A stretch of 64,000 nt of DNA, taken from contig NC_082604.1 of the NCBI RefSeq assembly GCF_030936135.1, positions 8,315,001 to 8,379,000 on the forward strand, in the 5' to 3' direction. This DNA comes from Gavia stellata. Its lineage: Eukaryota; Chordata; Aves; Gaviiformes; Gaviidae. Below the pieces are notes generated by a model. That model was given only the letters and a program-made list of their open reading frames with translations, ran no database searches and had not been told where the DNA came from. Both the position numbers and the translations under genes were made by a program. This document shows, one piece after another, positions 13,101 to 25,590 of the stretch (within the stretch, counting starts at the first letter, position 1; the number at the start of each line of letters is the position of its first letter).

Positions 13101-14589
13101 GCTGAGTTCAAGACTGATGTAAGCTTTATTCTTTTATTCTTTATAGTCTTTGTTCTATTAATCACAGGGAAATTAAACCAGCTAGAGACCTATTATTCTT
13201 AGATTTAGTTAAATCAAGGTAACATTCAACAAGAGTATGCACATTTTACTCACTACTTTTCAAATCTCTTTTGTACAGTTTGATTTCATTTTCATCTTCT
13301 TTAAAGGATCTTTATCTTGGAATCAGTGTTTTATGATTGTGAAACAAGCTAGAATCCATGGCAATACACATAACTACTTAACTGAGTAAGCCACAGTGGC
13401 CACTGGGCCATTGTAATGACTGAATATTTTTAAAACAAGCTAATTCAGAGCACTGTATTTCAGTTAAGAGCATAGTTGCAAGAAAGCTTCGTGATGGAGA
13501 ATTTGGCTAACATAGTAAAAAGCCCAAAGGAATAACACTGCAAATCATAACCCCCTAGGTTATTATAACAATAGAAGTCAAGGAGAATTTTAGCAACTTT
13601 CAGTAGAGTCCTCCCTTATGCTACAATATTGATGAAAAATGAAAAGAAATTGCATTCAAGCACAGAAAGTAATCATCCATCTGTTTGGAAACTGCTATAT
13701 CAGGTAGTCCGTGGTCTGTACCTGAAGTAAGTAAAGGACAGTGCTATTCTCATCAAAATTAAAAAAAAAAAACCAAGAAGCTATGACTCAAAATAAAGTG
13801 GAGAGAGATCTGATAAATCCACAACCATACTTATCTATTGGGTATAGTGACATGAGGGACTATCCCGCTTGATCTAACAGATTTTGATCTTCTTGCATGC
13901 TCTGAAGCATTTATTTCCGTTTCATTCCAAATACTAAAGATTAAAAGTACTGAAGAGAAAACGAAATTTAATGACAGATGTAGAGGTCACTCAGGGCAAG
14001 GAGTCATTAGGAACAACTGTTTTCAGGGGCACTTTTAGCATGGTGTGAATTAAGTTGAGCATTGTAAAAGGCAATGATGTGTACAGATGGGGCCCCTTAG
14101 AACAAGAGGAAGTACCGCTGAAATAGGAAATCTTTACAGAGAATGTCAAACACTATTTATTTCTAATAATGAACGTCTAGCTCCCAAGCTCACTCATGTG
14201 CTCCAGTATTACCAATAGCCCATTCCAAAACTCTGATACAGAATAACCCAATTTAAGATCGACAGAGATAGAGTCCACATTCTGAATCCAACTCCACAAG
14301 AATCATTAAAAACACCTCATTCTACGCATTGCTGGGCTGCCTGTCCCTAGCAGTACTGAGTCTGCATCACACCTGCTCCTGTGGCTGCTGATTAAAAAAA
14401 ACATTTTATGTGGTGTGGTAGAAGATAGAGGGCAGCAGCAGCTGGAAACCTTTGCAAAATATTCATTCTGTAGTTATCAAAACAGCAACAAAAAAACCTC
14501 CAGCATACTCAGAAAGAAGTGCAAAAACTAAAGCTAAATGACTAGCCCAGAGAGCATACATGTACAAGAAAGACTATTCAGTCAGAGGA

Positions 14590-14880
14590 TTGTCACTTCT
14601 GCCAAAGCAGGCCACCACAAAGGCTCACCCCAAGCAGGACGCTGCTGGCACAGCAACACAGCTCCCCAGGGCATGCGCAACTGCTTGTCCAAAGCATTAC
14701 CCTGAAACTATCCCTTTGTCCCTGAAATGGAGAAAGCCATACTGGGTCCAGTAGACTGTGGCTCTTGCAGGCAGTAGTGACAAACACTGCTTTTATTGAA
14801 CAACACCCAAGCCTGGGGGCTGGGGACAGTGCCCACCCCGCTCCCCAACCCCTCCGCCCCGGTCTCCTCAAAAGCCTAGT
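14590..14880 (-). other. GC-rich patch with poly(A) signal, possible 3' end
   Basis: On the minus strand a GC-rich stretch (CCCC/GGGG blocks, 14815-14870) is followed by TTGTTCAATAAAAGCAG and then GTGTTTGTCAC, the order of an AATAAA signal and GU-rich downstream element. It resembles the end of a transcript or the R/U5 part of an old LTR, but I cannot define a gene body or LTR ends. Confidence 0.25.
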
Positions 14881-17800
14881 AAGACTGGGAGAGGAGAGGG
14901 CTTAATGACCTGCCTCTACAGGGTACTGTAGGCATAAGATTTGTTTGATCACCATGGTCAACCTGTGGCTGACGCTTTCACTCCTCTCCTGTCAGGGGTA
15001 CATGACTAAAATTGTTTCTCTGCAGCATACAGGACCTGTATTAGATCACTCAGATGGGTTGTTTTAAGCTAGCAACTTGCTTGTTCTGAAGGCAATGAGA
15101 CGTATGTGGGTACTTTTAGAAACAAAGAACAAGTTCTCTTTGGCAGGCATAATTAGCAGATTATAAATGCAATCATACAAACAGCTCAAATTAAGGAACT
15201 GCACTTTTTTTTTTTATTTGGGCTTTCTAGAATCCATTAAAAATCCCTCTAGTGCAACCTCATGCCTCCTTCCAATCTTATTTTAGCAATCAAAAAACCT
15301 GGGTAAACTTTTAGGAAGGGATAAATGCCTTACCAGTTTTCACACATACTCACATTGCTCCCTGAAATTTAAAGTCTGAACACCCCCATCATACAACTGC
15401 AGGTTTCTATTTTTACTTTTCTTCTTCTTCCAAAGCACTTCTCAATCTCACTAACCTACTTGGCTTGATTACTTACGGGAGAAAATCCATGCCCCAGATT
15501 AATTACAGGTTCTGTAAAGGAGCATCACAACTTGTTCATGGCATATTTTTATTAGTCTAGGTCAGCAAACATTTCCTAGCTAGAGGTATAGGAGTTGGAC
15601 TGTCATCTGCAGGCACAGCATACAAATAGCAAAGGTTAAATTTATATGGAAGATTATGCCAAAAATTAGCAATATAATCACCAAGGTGTTTAGAACTGTT
15701 ACATCAGAAAATTAGTTTATCTTCTTCTGAGCCTCCAGATGAGCAGAACAGGAATCAAACTCTGATTTCATCAGGTACAAGCCCAGGTCCATGTTTCTTG
15801 ACAAACAGGCAAACTCTACCAATCTTTTTGCAAGCACATAGTTTCTTTTCTACACTTTTCTTGCTGTACTACTGATTTTCCACAAGCAAATACTTTCTGC
15901 TGCTACCTACCAGTGCAGGTGGAAATGCAGCAGAGTCATAGACTGGCTTTTCCTGTGTTTGTAGTGGAGGTAATGAAGGGGAACACTGATTTTCCTGCAT
16001 AGACCATGCAACAAGTCTCCATATGAGATCAAAACCAGAGGAACCATCCACCCAACACCATTCTTATTTTTTAATGTCTCCATTATCTGCCTTTAAACAT
16101 ATATTTTAAAAAAACAAACCCTAAACTAGTTGGTTACAACAGACATAGAGTGCATGAGCATTCAGTAAAGCACACATATACTGGATTTTTGAACTAATAG
16201 CAAGCAAGCAAGCTCAATCTCCTTTCCCACGTTCATTTTCTTAAATGTGGCAGCTAATATGTTTCGGCCTGTCTACTACAGCCTCAATTGGCTGTGAGGA
16301 GTCCCTCCTGGCACAACAAATTCCAACTACAACTCGGTTGTCACTTCCAAGAAATCATACTTACAAGACAACACTAAACACAGAATTGATGGGGAATGGC
16401 TAAGGGAACAATGCCAGGTAAATGACATCTTTCTCTACCAGCTGAGATGGACAGGGGTCTTCACAACTTAACTGCCCTATCTTAAAATGAACAAGGCATG
16501 CAAGAATAGAAACTAATCCCTATTAAGCGATATTCCCACTATTAACTAGGTCAGTTTTGGTTTTACGCTAAGAATTTGCAACTGTAAAAGGTATCACATC
16601 TGAAAACACACACCAACTTCAGGCTGGCAATTTGGGGTCTTTTATGGAGGAGATTCAGGCAGTTTGCTTTCTATGGCTTTGAGCCATATTTTCGAGTATT
16701 CATACTTTCCCAGTTTCTCAAACATGAAAACTAATACAATATTAACCGTACTATACATTAAGATAGTCTACTGTGTCCATTCCAGATGAGTAAAAATGAG
16801 AGTTTGAGTTAGTCATTCTTTTTTTCTTTACTGCTCTGCTGAGGCAACAGTTACACTGCGTTCATTCACTGACATGAGAAAATATACCTGTTCATTAGCA
16901 CTTCCCCATTTTCACAGATATACATTGTGCTATCAGACTACACAACTGGACAAACTGATTATTTTGTACATTAAATTTCTCAATGAAACCTTTTTCTAGT
17001 GTACTGATTTTGTTTCTGGCAAGATGCCCATGTCTCTATGCGTCAAAGCTGTTCCTTGAGTTTTTAAAAGGTTATGACAATCTAATGAGGTAGAAGAAAA
17101 GAACAGTTTCGTAAGGACAACAGCAACTTGTTGCATAAATGTATTATAGGAAGAAAGGAGCCAGGAACTTACAGGTGCATAGAAAGGCACATAAAATTGA
17201 CTACTACTATGAGTCTTCATCATGTTTTTAGCTATTCACCAGGACTGTCACGGGATATAGTCTCATATAAAGAAAATTCCTAACCGCAACCTTGAAATAA
17301 CTGAAAGAAAAAAAAAGTACAAACCAAGAGTAAACACAGTATTTCAGAAAAGCACAGCACGACTGCAGATGAGGGTTGGGAGTTGAGATTTGTACTGAGC
17401 TCTTTATAGGTATTCCCAAGATGTCTCCATTGTACACTTGAACACATTGCTAGTGGTTCAAAATTTGTGTATTACTTTGCAACTAAATGTTAGTACCAAA
17501 CAGCAGCTGCTATTATGCCCATTTTCACCAAATTTCATGCCCATTATGAATTATTACAAAACGAAGTGTTATGTTTGCTGTTTGGAAAGTCACAGGTAAG
17601 TCACACAGCTGTGAACTCATTAAAGGGTAAAATAACAAATCAGACAGCAAGCAGTTCAGTCATCATGGACAACAGTTGTAAGCATAAGTGGGAGTCTTTC
17701 GCAGATAAACTGAGGAGGGAAAGTTTGGCTGCACAGAGCTCATTACAGACAAGAACTCTTCACTTTCTTTCATAAAGAGTTGAGCCTACATAATATCCAT

Positions 17801-18175
17801 GTGATCCAGGAAGATTTAAATGTGCAGCATATTAGTCTGACAGCAGCAAAGACTGGCATGAGGAAAGAAGCAATACTGGTGATAGAGCTGATTGTCTAAC
17901 ACTACCAAATAGCAGTGCTTAGCAGTCAACACAGTAGTCTTTTCACTTGTTCATATTTGATAGAAAAAATACAATGCAGCTAAGGCAAGGTACAGAAATC
18001 ATGTTTTAGCTAACCCGTCACTTTTATAAACAAAACCTTAGTGCAACTAACGTTTTTGACATTTCCTGCAAATACATCAGAGATCTCAGGCACTTAGATT
18101 AAGGTGCTCGACTTTATGTTCTCATGCAACCATATTACACTGACATGATTTATCTACATGTATTAAGGCAAGTAC

Positions 18176-18311
18176 CTGTAGCATTGGAACCAGGAGCCCA
18201 GTCCACAACTGCTTTGCTCTCATGGCAAGAGTGTAAAATGTGACTGATGCCATGTTGATTCATTTCCAACTTCCATTTCTGAAATTCTGCCAGAGACCGC
18301 CAAACCCAATT
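18176..18311 (-). other. Candidate unassigned exon
   Basis: On the minus strand a strong acceptor (TTTTTCTTTCTATATTACAG) precedes 136 bp that end in CTACAG|GTACTT, a good donor. One of the three frames stays open, and it contains the residues SLAEFQKWKLEMNQHG and SHILHSCHESKAVVDW. I do not recognise the peptide and it does not match what I know of PXYLP1, so a 5' untranslated or non-coding exon of a minus-strand transcript from the 30-kb CpG island is possible. Splice-like signals also occur by chance in intronic DNA. Confidence 0.28.
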
Positions 18312-19630
18312 CTGTAATATAGAAAGAAAAATGAAGTACATTACTATGGAAACTAATATATTGCCAAAACCTCATGAGTATGACCCTCAGATAATTGTTA
18401 CTGCATTAGATGAAAACAGTAATGATAGGGAAATTGAAGTAATGAAGTGAAGGAAAGAGAAATTTTTAAAAAAATCAGTATATTCTACCTCTTTCAACTC
18501 TTGTTGATTTGCCCTTTTTTCCTGCAATACTCTGTTCCTCTGGATTATAATTACCAGGTCTGTAAGAGATCATTATTTACTTGTGTTTAGTTAGTGTTTC
18601 CATGCTCAGCCTTATAAAGGATGGGACTGGTAACTGTTTCACTTATGGTTGTAAATGGATAAAATAGAATCCAACAACCACATCGTTAACTGTAACTTTA
18701 ATAGAGAGAGTTTTGCTTAATTCACTTCAGTATTCACTTCAAAGTAAACATTCATTTTCTGGTACCAGAAAACATTTGTAGTAAAGAGTGCCTACTTACT
18801 GCTACTCTATTTTGCACCAGTTGTATAGTGCTCTCAAGAACTCTTGAATTTTTATACCTGGTTTGATTTACAACATTCTTTGACAGAGAAGAGAGCACTT
18901 GCTTGAGGTAACATTTGAACCATCATTCAAATTCATTCATAGAATTTACTCAGGAATGTGGTACAAAAATAAGCACGTCCCCTCTTATTCAATAACAAAT
19001 ACCCAGCCTCCATTTGACAGCTTGGGCAAAGGATACCATTTTCTTGGATGTCATCTGTGCAGTGGTGTATCATCATGTTCAAATGTAGTGAGTGAGTGAC
19101 TTGTGTATATTATGCACTAAATCCACTGGCAGGTGGACAGATTGTTTCTAATAGCCAATGTGCTTTTTTTGGATGTGAGGAAAGTGGCATTCTGCTAATG
19201 TTGATAACAGCTCGAATGGCTTGTGATGCTGCTACAGCTGAAGAATGTCCCTGAATTTTAAATAATGAAGCAGATTGCTCTGCATTACGGGAGCCTCATT
19301 AGCTACACACAATGACATTGTGAGGGGGATTGTTGAGGACTGTGTCAAGGACTGTCTAGAAAGGAACTATAATTTCACTGTCTCAAGTACTCTTGTAATT
19401 CCCCTCACAGTAATATCTAAGCACCACAAAGCCTTTATTTTGTTTATGTACCTTCAGAACCTCCTTGGAATAAATGGGAAAGACAGGGAAGTGAAGTAGA
19501 ACAGGACTGATTTTAATTTGCTCATGTGCTCAGAAGTACCTTTGAACATCTGAGATGTACTTCATTCAAGGTCGCATTGAAGACCTTTGGTAAAACCAGA
19601 AATTGAAGCTGGGTATCATGAATCCAGCTT

Positions 19631-19643
19631 TGCCCTCTAGTAG
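19631..19643 (-). promoter_or_regulatory. CTCF-like motif
   Basis: On the minus strand the sequence is CTACTAGAGGGCA, close to the CTCF core. Motif evidence only. Confidence 0.3.
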
Positions 19644-22463
19644 TCACTCATCTCTCTGAAGATAAAAACTACCATAAACTGAGGATTCAAGTAATAGTCC
19701 GGGTGCAAAAAGACAAAAAAAGAGAAAAGTGGCAACAATGGATTTATACAGAAACATGGGATCACATAGGCTTTCTACCTCAACTTCTTCCACCAAATTG
19801 TGTTCATAAAGAACCTACATGGGGCAACTTACACAAACAGAATATGCTATACACCTGCTGAAATCTGTGTTAGAAACTTGCTTTGTCATATCAGTGAATT
19901 TACCGTAACAAGCAAAGCAAATATATTTAGCTCTGAAGACAAAAAATGTCCAAAAACCTTTAAACCCATCAAATGTAATGCCTCAGATTTAAATATAGCC
20001 CACACATCAGAAAAGTGTGGCAGGCTATTTGCAAAAGCACCATACCTTCAGACTTAGGCCATTAAGGATCTGGTCCAGGTGTCATGCAAGATGGCAAGAA
20101 ATTACTGTTAACCTGAATGACACAATAGGAATCCTTAAAATTGTAAAGGCTCAATCTTAGACTGCAGTCAAATATTTAAATGTATAATTCAGGGGTGAGG
20201 ACGGAGGGTACAACGCAGCACAGGATCTAGACCTAAATACTGCTCATTGGAACTATCCTGCAACACATTTTAATCTTATTACTCACTTAAATACAAGCTA
20301 CTTAACTACAATGACCATTTTGCTCCGTAGTCCGTTAATATGAGTCAGATAACGCAAAATAATCTAACATTCACATTTTAATACAGGTATTTAGGGTACG
20401 TGAAAGAGGTCATAATTTAGACTATCTTTGTTTTTCCACTGATTAAAGAGGCATCTAGAGGACTCAAACTGAGTAGATGACTATGTTTTGAGAGCCAAAG
20501 TGAGGCCGTTGATCATACTGGTGGCGTTATCCATATTTTCAGTTTTTCACAAATAGGCAGCACTCTCAAACTAATAAGGCAAAGAGCTTCAACACATTTT
20601 CACAAAAAACCCCAGGGTTGGTTTGTGAAGGAATGGAACAATATATAAATAGATGAATAAGGGCTCCGTTATACAGAGATATATATTCCACCTATGAAAG
20701 GTTAACACAAAAATCTGCTATTTCATACTGCCACTGCTATTTCTCTCCATGTATTGAATATTTATTCTATAGGCATACTATGAACACCGCAACTCATAAA
20801 TCACATGAATGTAAATGGATTTATAGTAAGACAAGAAGGTTACTATATCTGCATTGAATTTTGTATATATTTATATTCTGGTTGGCACAGCCATTAGCAA
20901 ACACTAGTCTAAATTATTTAAGGCACTCTCTCTCTGTGTCACGAACATTTAAAACTTATTAGTACGTATTAGAACTTTAAATTAATGCAAAGTTTGCCTA
21001 TCTGCATAGCCTTTAAAAAATGTTTTGTTCTGTGCTCTTTTATATGAAATTCACTTCAATTTGCTTCTGAGTGCAGTGCTTCCAGCTCTCACTCATTTTA
21101 AATGCCAAAGATTTTATTTGAATAAATGATAAGTGAGGAATGGAAATTAACTTAAACCTGCCTACATTATGTTAGAGTTCTTGGTCTCTTCTTGTCTTAC
21201 TGTTATGGCTATAAAATGTTTTTTGAAAAGAACATGAATGTGCTCAGTTGTTCATGAAACACCCCTTTCAGGCCCAGAGATCTGTGCCCTGTGCAGCTTT
21301 AAGTATAGCATGGAAACAGCTACCTATCAAGAGATTTTTGTTCTTGTGTTGGTCCTGCTGCTGTGACCCTGGGGAAGCCAACTCGCCTCAATATCCCCAG
21401 CTACATAATATAACTACCTTGAAAAGCACTCATTTCCACAAGCAAAAAATTACTACAGCAGAATGAACATTAGTATTTGTGAGTCCTTCACATGAATCAA
21501 CCTGTCTGAAAGATCCTTACTCTTTACTGGCACCATTTTGATGGTGGGCTGCAGAGGATGTAATAATGGGATAATACTACTCAAGATTCAGGCTACAAAG
21601 GGCTTGATGCTGGAAAGCAGAACATTGCTCTTCATAAAATATTGGAAGAAATTATTTTAAAAGAACAACAACTACAGTGGTATAATTTGTTCCCATTGAT
21701 TTAAACAACTTCCTGTAGAAGCAAATTTCATGTAACAGCTCCCACAAAGCACTCTATCCCTTTTCCAGACAAATAAACCATAAGCACTGAGCACAGCTTA
21801 TAAACAGCAATAGTAGGGTTAAAGGATTCCTGCCTAGTTCCTTGCAGGCAAGTTTTAATTCATCCTACTGAGCATCTGAGTAATAGCAGCAACACATTTT
21901 AATAATTTATGTGTTTGCGTGTGGCTCCATGCAACCCTGTTTTAGCTCAGTTCCTTACTCCTAAAAATATGCAGTTGTTTCCTGTTTAGTATTTGACTTA
22001 TCCGCAAAATGATTATGTTTATTTTTGTCCTGAAAAATTAGAGTGGGTTTTTTTGAAGAATTCATTTAAACTTTGCTCTTTCAGAAACATAATCTGACAA
22101 GAGAGTTTTGTACATCTGTATCATGCCCAACTTTTAGTTCTCCAGACTCAGTGTTTGACAGCTGGATCATTCTTATCCAGAGAAACACTGAAAATGCAGA
22201 CACTGTCCAGCGCCAGGTGCACTGTAGTTACTGAATCCCAGAATCACTGGGGTGGACATTCAATTATTCTAATGTGATCTCTTGCTGTTCTTGGATTCTG
22301 GTTGGAAAAGTCTAGCAGGCTTGTTGGAGCAATGCTCACGCAATGCTTTCTTTCTTAAACATCTTTCTTTTTCCTCGTCCTTGAAATAAGCTGGAAAAAT
22401 CCATCACATCCAATTATTAACAATTAAGAATATAGCCAGGAAATGCAGGCTTATGACCTGTAT

Positions 22464-22498
22464 TAAAAAAAAAAGAAAAAAAAAGAAAAAAAGAAAGA
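22464..22498 (+). repeat. A-rich simple repeat (A/G)
   Basis: Runs of A separated by single G, without a recognisable element body on either side. Confidence 0.9.
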
Positions 22499-25400
22499 TG
22501 TTTCTAGTTTTAATATCTTTAAAATTAATTACAGTACAGACTAACAGACCATGTCACTGGCAGGTGATCATGGTGTTTTGTTCTTTTTACCTCTCCAACA
22601 CCTTAGCTATTTATTTACAGCAAAAGGCAAAAAGTGTTTGTCTAGCAAGAGCCAACCAGCTCTTAATTGGAGCCACCGTGCTTTTGGGTTCATCAGATAC
22701 TTAGAATTCAGCTTTCAAAAGAGAAAGTGTGAGTAAAATATGTCCCACTGAATGCTTGTTCATTCGATTTATTACCAAACTGTTAGCTCATACCTGTTGA
22801 AAATTCAGTGTACCTCAATAGGTAGCCTTTATGAATATATTCCAAAAAGAATATGCTTCCATGAAATAAACATTATAATTCATGTAGGTAGAAAGCTCAA
22901 ATATCAGAAAAGTTTGATGTACCTCTGCCTGGTGCAGTATGGATGCACCACACCCATCATCAGTTTCTCAGGCAAAAAAAAAGCTGCTCATCTTTACTGA
23001 TGTAAATTCAGTAGAGTAGCTTGCCAAGTGGTGACCTCTTGTGCATCTTCAGGGATCAGCTATCTGCAAAAGTATAAATTGTTCCAGACCAAGCTAACTT
23101 CAGTACAAGAGCACCCTGGGTTCTCAGCCTGATCTCATACTGCTTAGTTCTGGAGTCATTCCCACAAAATCAGTGGCACATGCAAGATCAGAATTAGGCG
23201 CTCCATTCTTACAAGGAGAAAAAGTAATGAATTTTCCAGATTTTAAATGGAAACTGTAATTGATGTGAATACATAGGGAGAAATCACTGACTTGCTGCAA
23301 AAATGCTTCCACAGAGCAAAGGCTGCTGTTTCATTAAAGAAACCTTTCTTTACATGGCAGCTCTTGCCCCACAGACTTCAGCATTCCTATTGACTAACAT
23401 TGATACAGCTACAGCTAGGGAAAGAGCCGACAGAAAACTCTCGTCCTGGAGTAGATGTGGTAAAGCCAGACGGTAATTTGGACCATGGGATTTTTGCAAA
23501 CAGATTATTTCCTTCTGTCATAAATAAACTCTTTATTTGCTTCCCTTTACTTAAAGAAAACAAAACCAGATGAAATAAAAATAAATTGCAACTTCTGTTA
23601 TTTTTGGCATGTGTAGGAACTTAGAAATACTCAATTGGTAACCCAGGAGACAGACAGTAGACATCTGTTAAATTCATGCAGTTGATACAAGGTAAGTAGT
23701 GACAACGTATGCTTCTTACACAACCCCATGAAACTATGCTCCAGACCTCTTCAGGGACCCTTTCAGTCCTCACACACTTCAGGCCTGGGGCTACCACGAA
23801 GTACAACACAAAGAACCAGTCCTGTCGGCTTGGAGATGCCAACTGACATACAAAGACCTAATTTCACAGGAGGACTGAACAGCCATCAGAAGGCGCAGTG
23901 ATGGGGTTGGAATTTAATGAAAGCCCACATTCAAAAGGGTCATAATTTAGTTGCTTGTTGCCAGAGATTTTTGTTAGTTGATTGCTTTGCAAGAAGACAA
24001 ATTTGTTGAAATTAATTGTTGATTTGTTTGTTTCAGCTTTTTAATAGGAACAGGCTTTTTATTTGAGAAAGAGTGACTGTGAAGTATATGCAAAGGTCTG
24101 GAAAAATCAGCTTTTGCCCTGAGAATGATTAATCCTATGCAGCTGTTCTCCTGGACTATTTTCAAATGTGTTCAATAAACCTTAAAGATTTGTTACAGAG
24201 TGGTGACAGAATTATTCTGCTTGACTAACTTCACATTTTCATGAACTGTGAAAGCCTAAAGTTTGAGAGAAGATAGCTTGTACTGATTTGGATGATTAAT
24301 AGGCAAGAAAGTTTTAAATGGAGAGCACCACCAGCATTATAAGACACTAAACACCACCACTCTGTTACTCATCTGTGTTATTCATGCCTCCAGAAGCTTA
24401 TTTTCCAAGGACTGCTGCATACAGTTCATTGTCCTCAGAACCTGTGCATTTCCTATCTCATCGGTGCAAAATCGGGCTTCTTTTACAGGTGTTCATGACA
24501 CACGAGAGAAGGTAAAGAAAAAAGGTTGAATTAACACATTTTCTTGATGTCACAATCCTTTTCAGCTTAGTGTAAACCCATCTTCCTGATTTTTAGTCAT
24601 GTTCTTCCCAAAACAATTTCTAGATGTTTTCAGTTAATTTATGATACTTGCTTCAGCTGTTTCCTTCTGCTAAGCTAGGCCCTAATTCAAGACACCATTT
24701 AATTGTCTTTAAATTTAAACATGTTTTTAAGGTTTGTGAAAATCAATTTGTCATGGCAATATTAACAGTCCTAACTCAGAAATGGACATAAACCCTTGTT
24801 TAAACTCTCTCTCACTAGGGATGTTTTCCTAAATCAGTACTTCCATGTTATGGTGTGACATTTTCAAGAGCACTCAAGTAATTTAGCAGACTAAGTGTTG
24901 TTCACTTGCAGGTTGGCATTTTTGAAAAATTATGCTGTTGCTGAATACAGCTGGATTTGGAGATGGTTTTGAAAAGCTTTTGCTGAATTGCAGCCTTATT
25001 CAGTTCATTTATTTCAGCATAGAAATATGTAGTCCAAGCTTTTTATTTAATTCCAGCTCCCACATTTCTATTGGTAAGCACCACAAGCCATCTGCTTCCA
25101 CCTGCTTTGTCCCCTCCTTCTAAAATGTAAACCTTCAGGTTTATCCCCAAAGAATATTGTCTAGCGAGGGATAAAAAAGGAAGTATTTCTTTTAAACATT
25201 CCTTTAACTTGATTTCTTGTGACTGGGTTTCATCCTAACTGCTGAACATCACAGCCTCTCACTGATAATATCCTTCCTGTTGCGAAACATCCAGCACCGC
25301 ATGGCAGCAGCCCAAAGCAGTTCTAACTATCGCACCCCACTGCGAAGTGCTGCCTCCTCTGTTCTGTACTCTGCATCTCTGCCAGTATAATTCAATGTAC

Positions 25401-25561
25401 CGACCTTTTTTCTTCCTTTTATCCCCCTTTCGTACTGATGGACCTGTAAATAAGGCTAATCCCATCAAATGGTTCTGTAACAAACTGTATTCTCTTCCAG
25501 GTCAGAGTCAGTGGTCATTGTTGTTTTTCATGTCCATCACTTTTACTGTGATTTCCCAAGC

Positions 25562-25590
25562 ATTTCTCTCCTTTCAGAAAGGAGAGAAAT
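25562..25590. repeat. Near-perfect 29-bp palindrome
   Basis: ATTTCTCTCCTTTC (25562-25575) is followed by one base and its exact reverse complement (25577-25590). Each arm is a pure purine or pyrimidine stretch apart from the terminal A-T pairing. Confidence 0.95.

Noticed and set aside
19275..19499. 74-codon plus-strand frame
   Set aside because: No recognisable domain, no splice signals at its ends and typical chance length for this composition.
22225..22320. CR1-like segment (CCCAGAATCACTGGGGTGG ... GGTTGGAAAAGTC)
   Set aside because: Only two short words resemble reversed CR1 ends and their order and spacing do not fit the CR1 tail.
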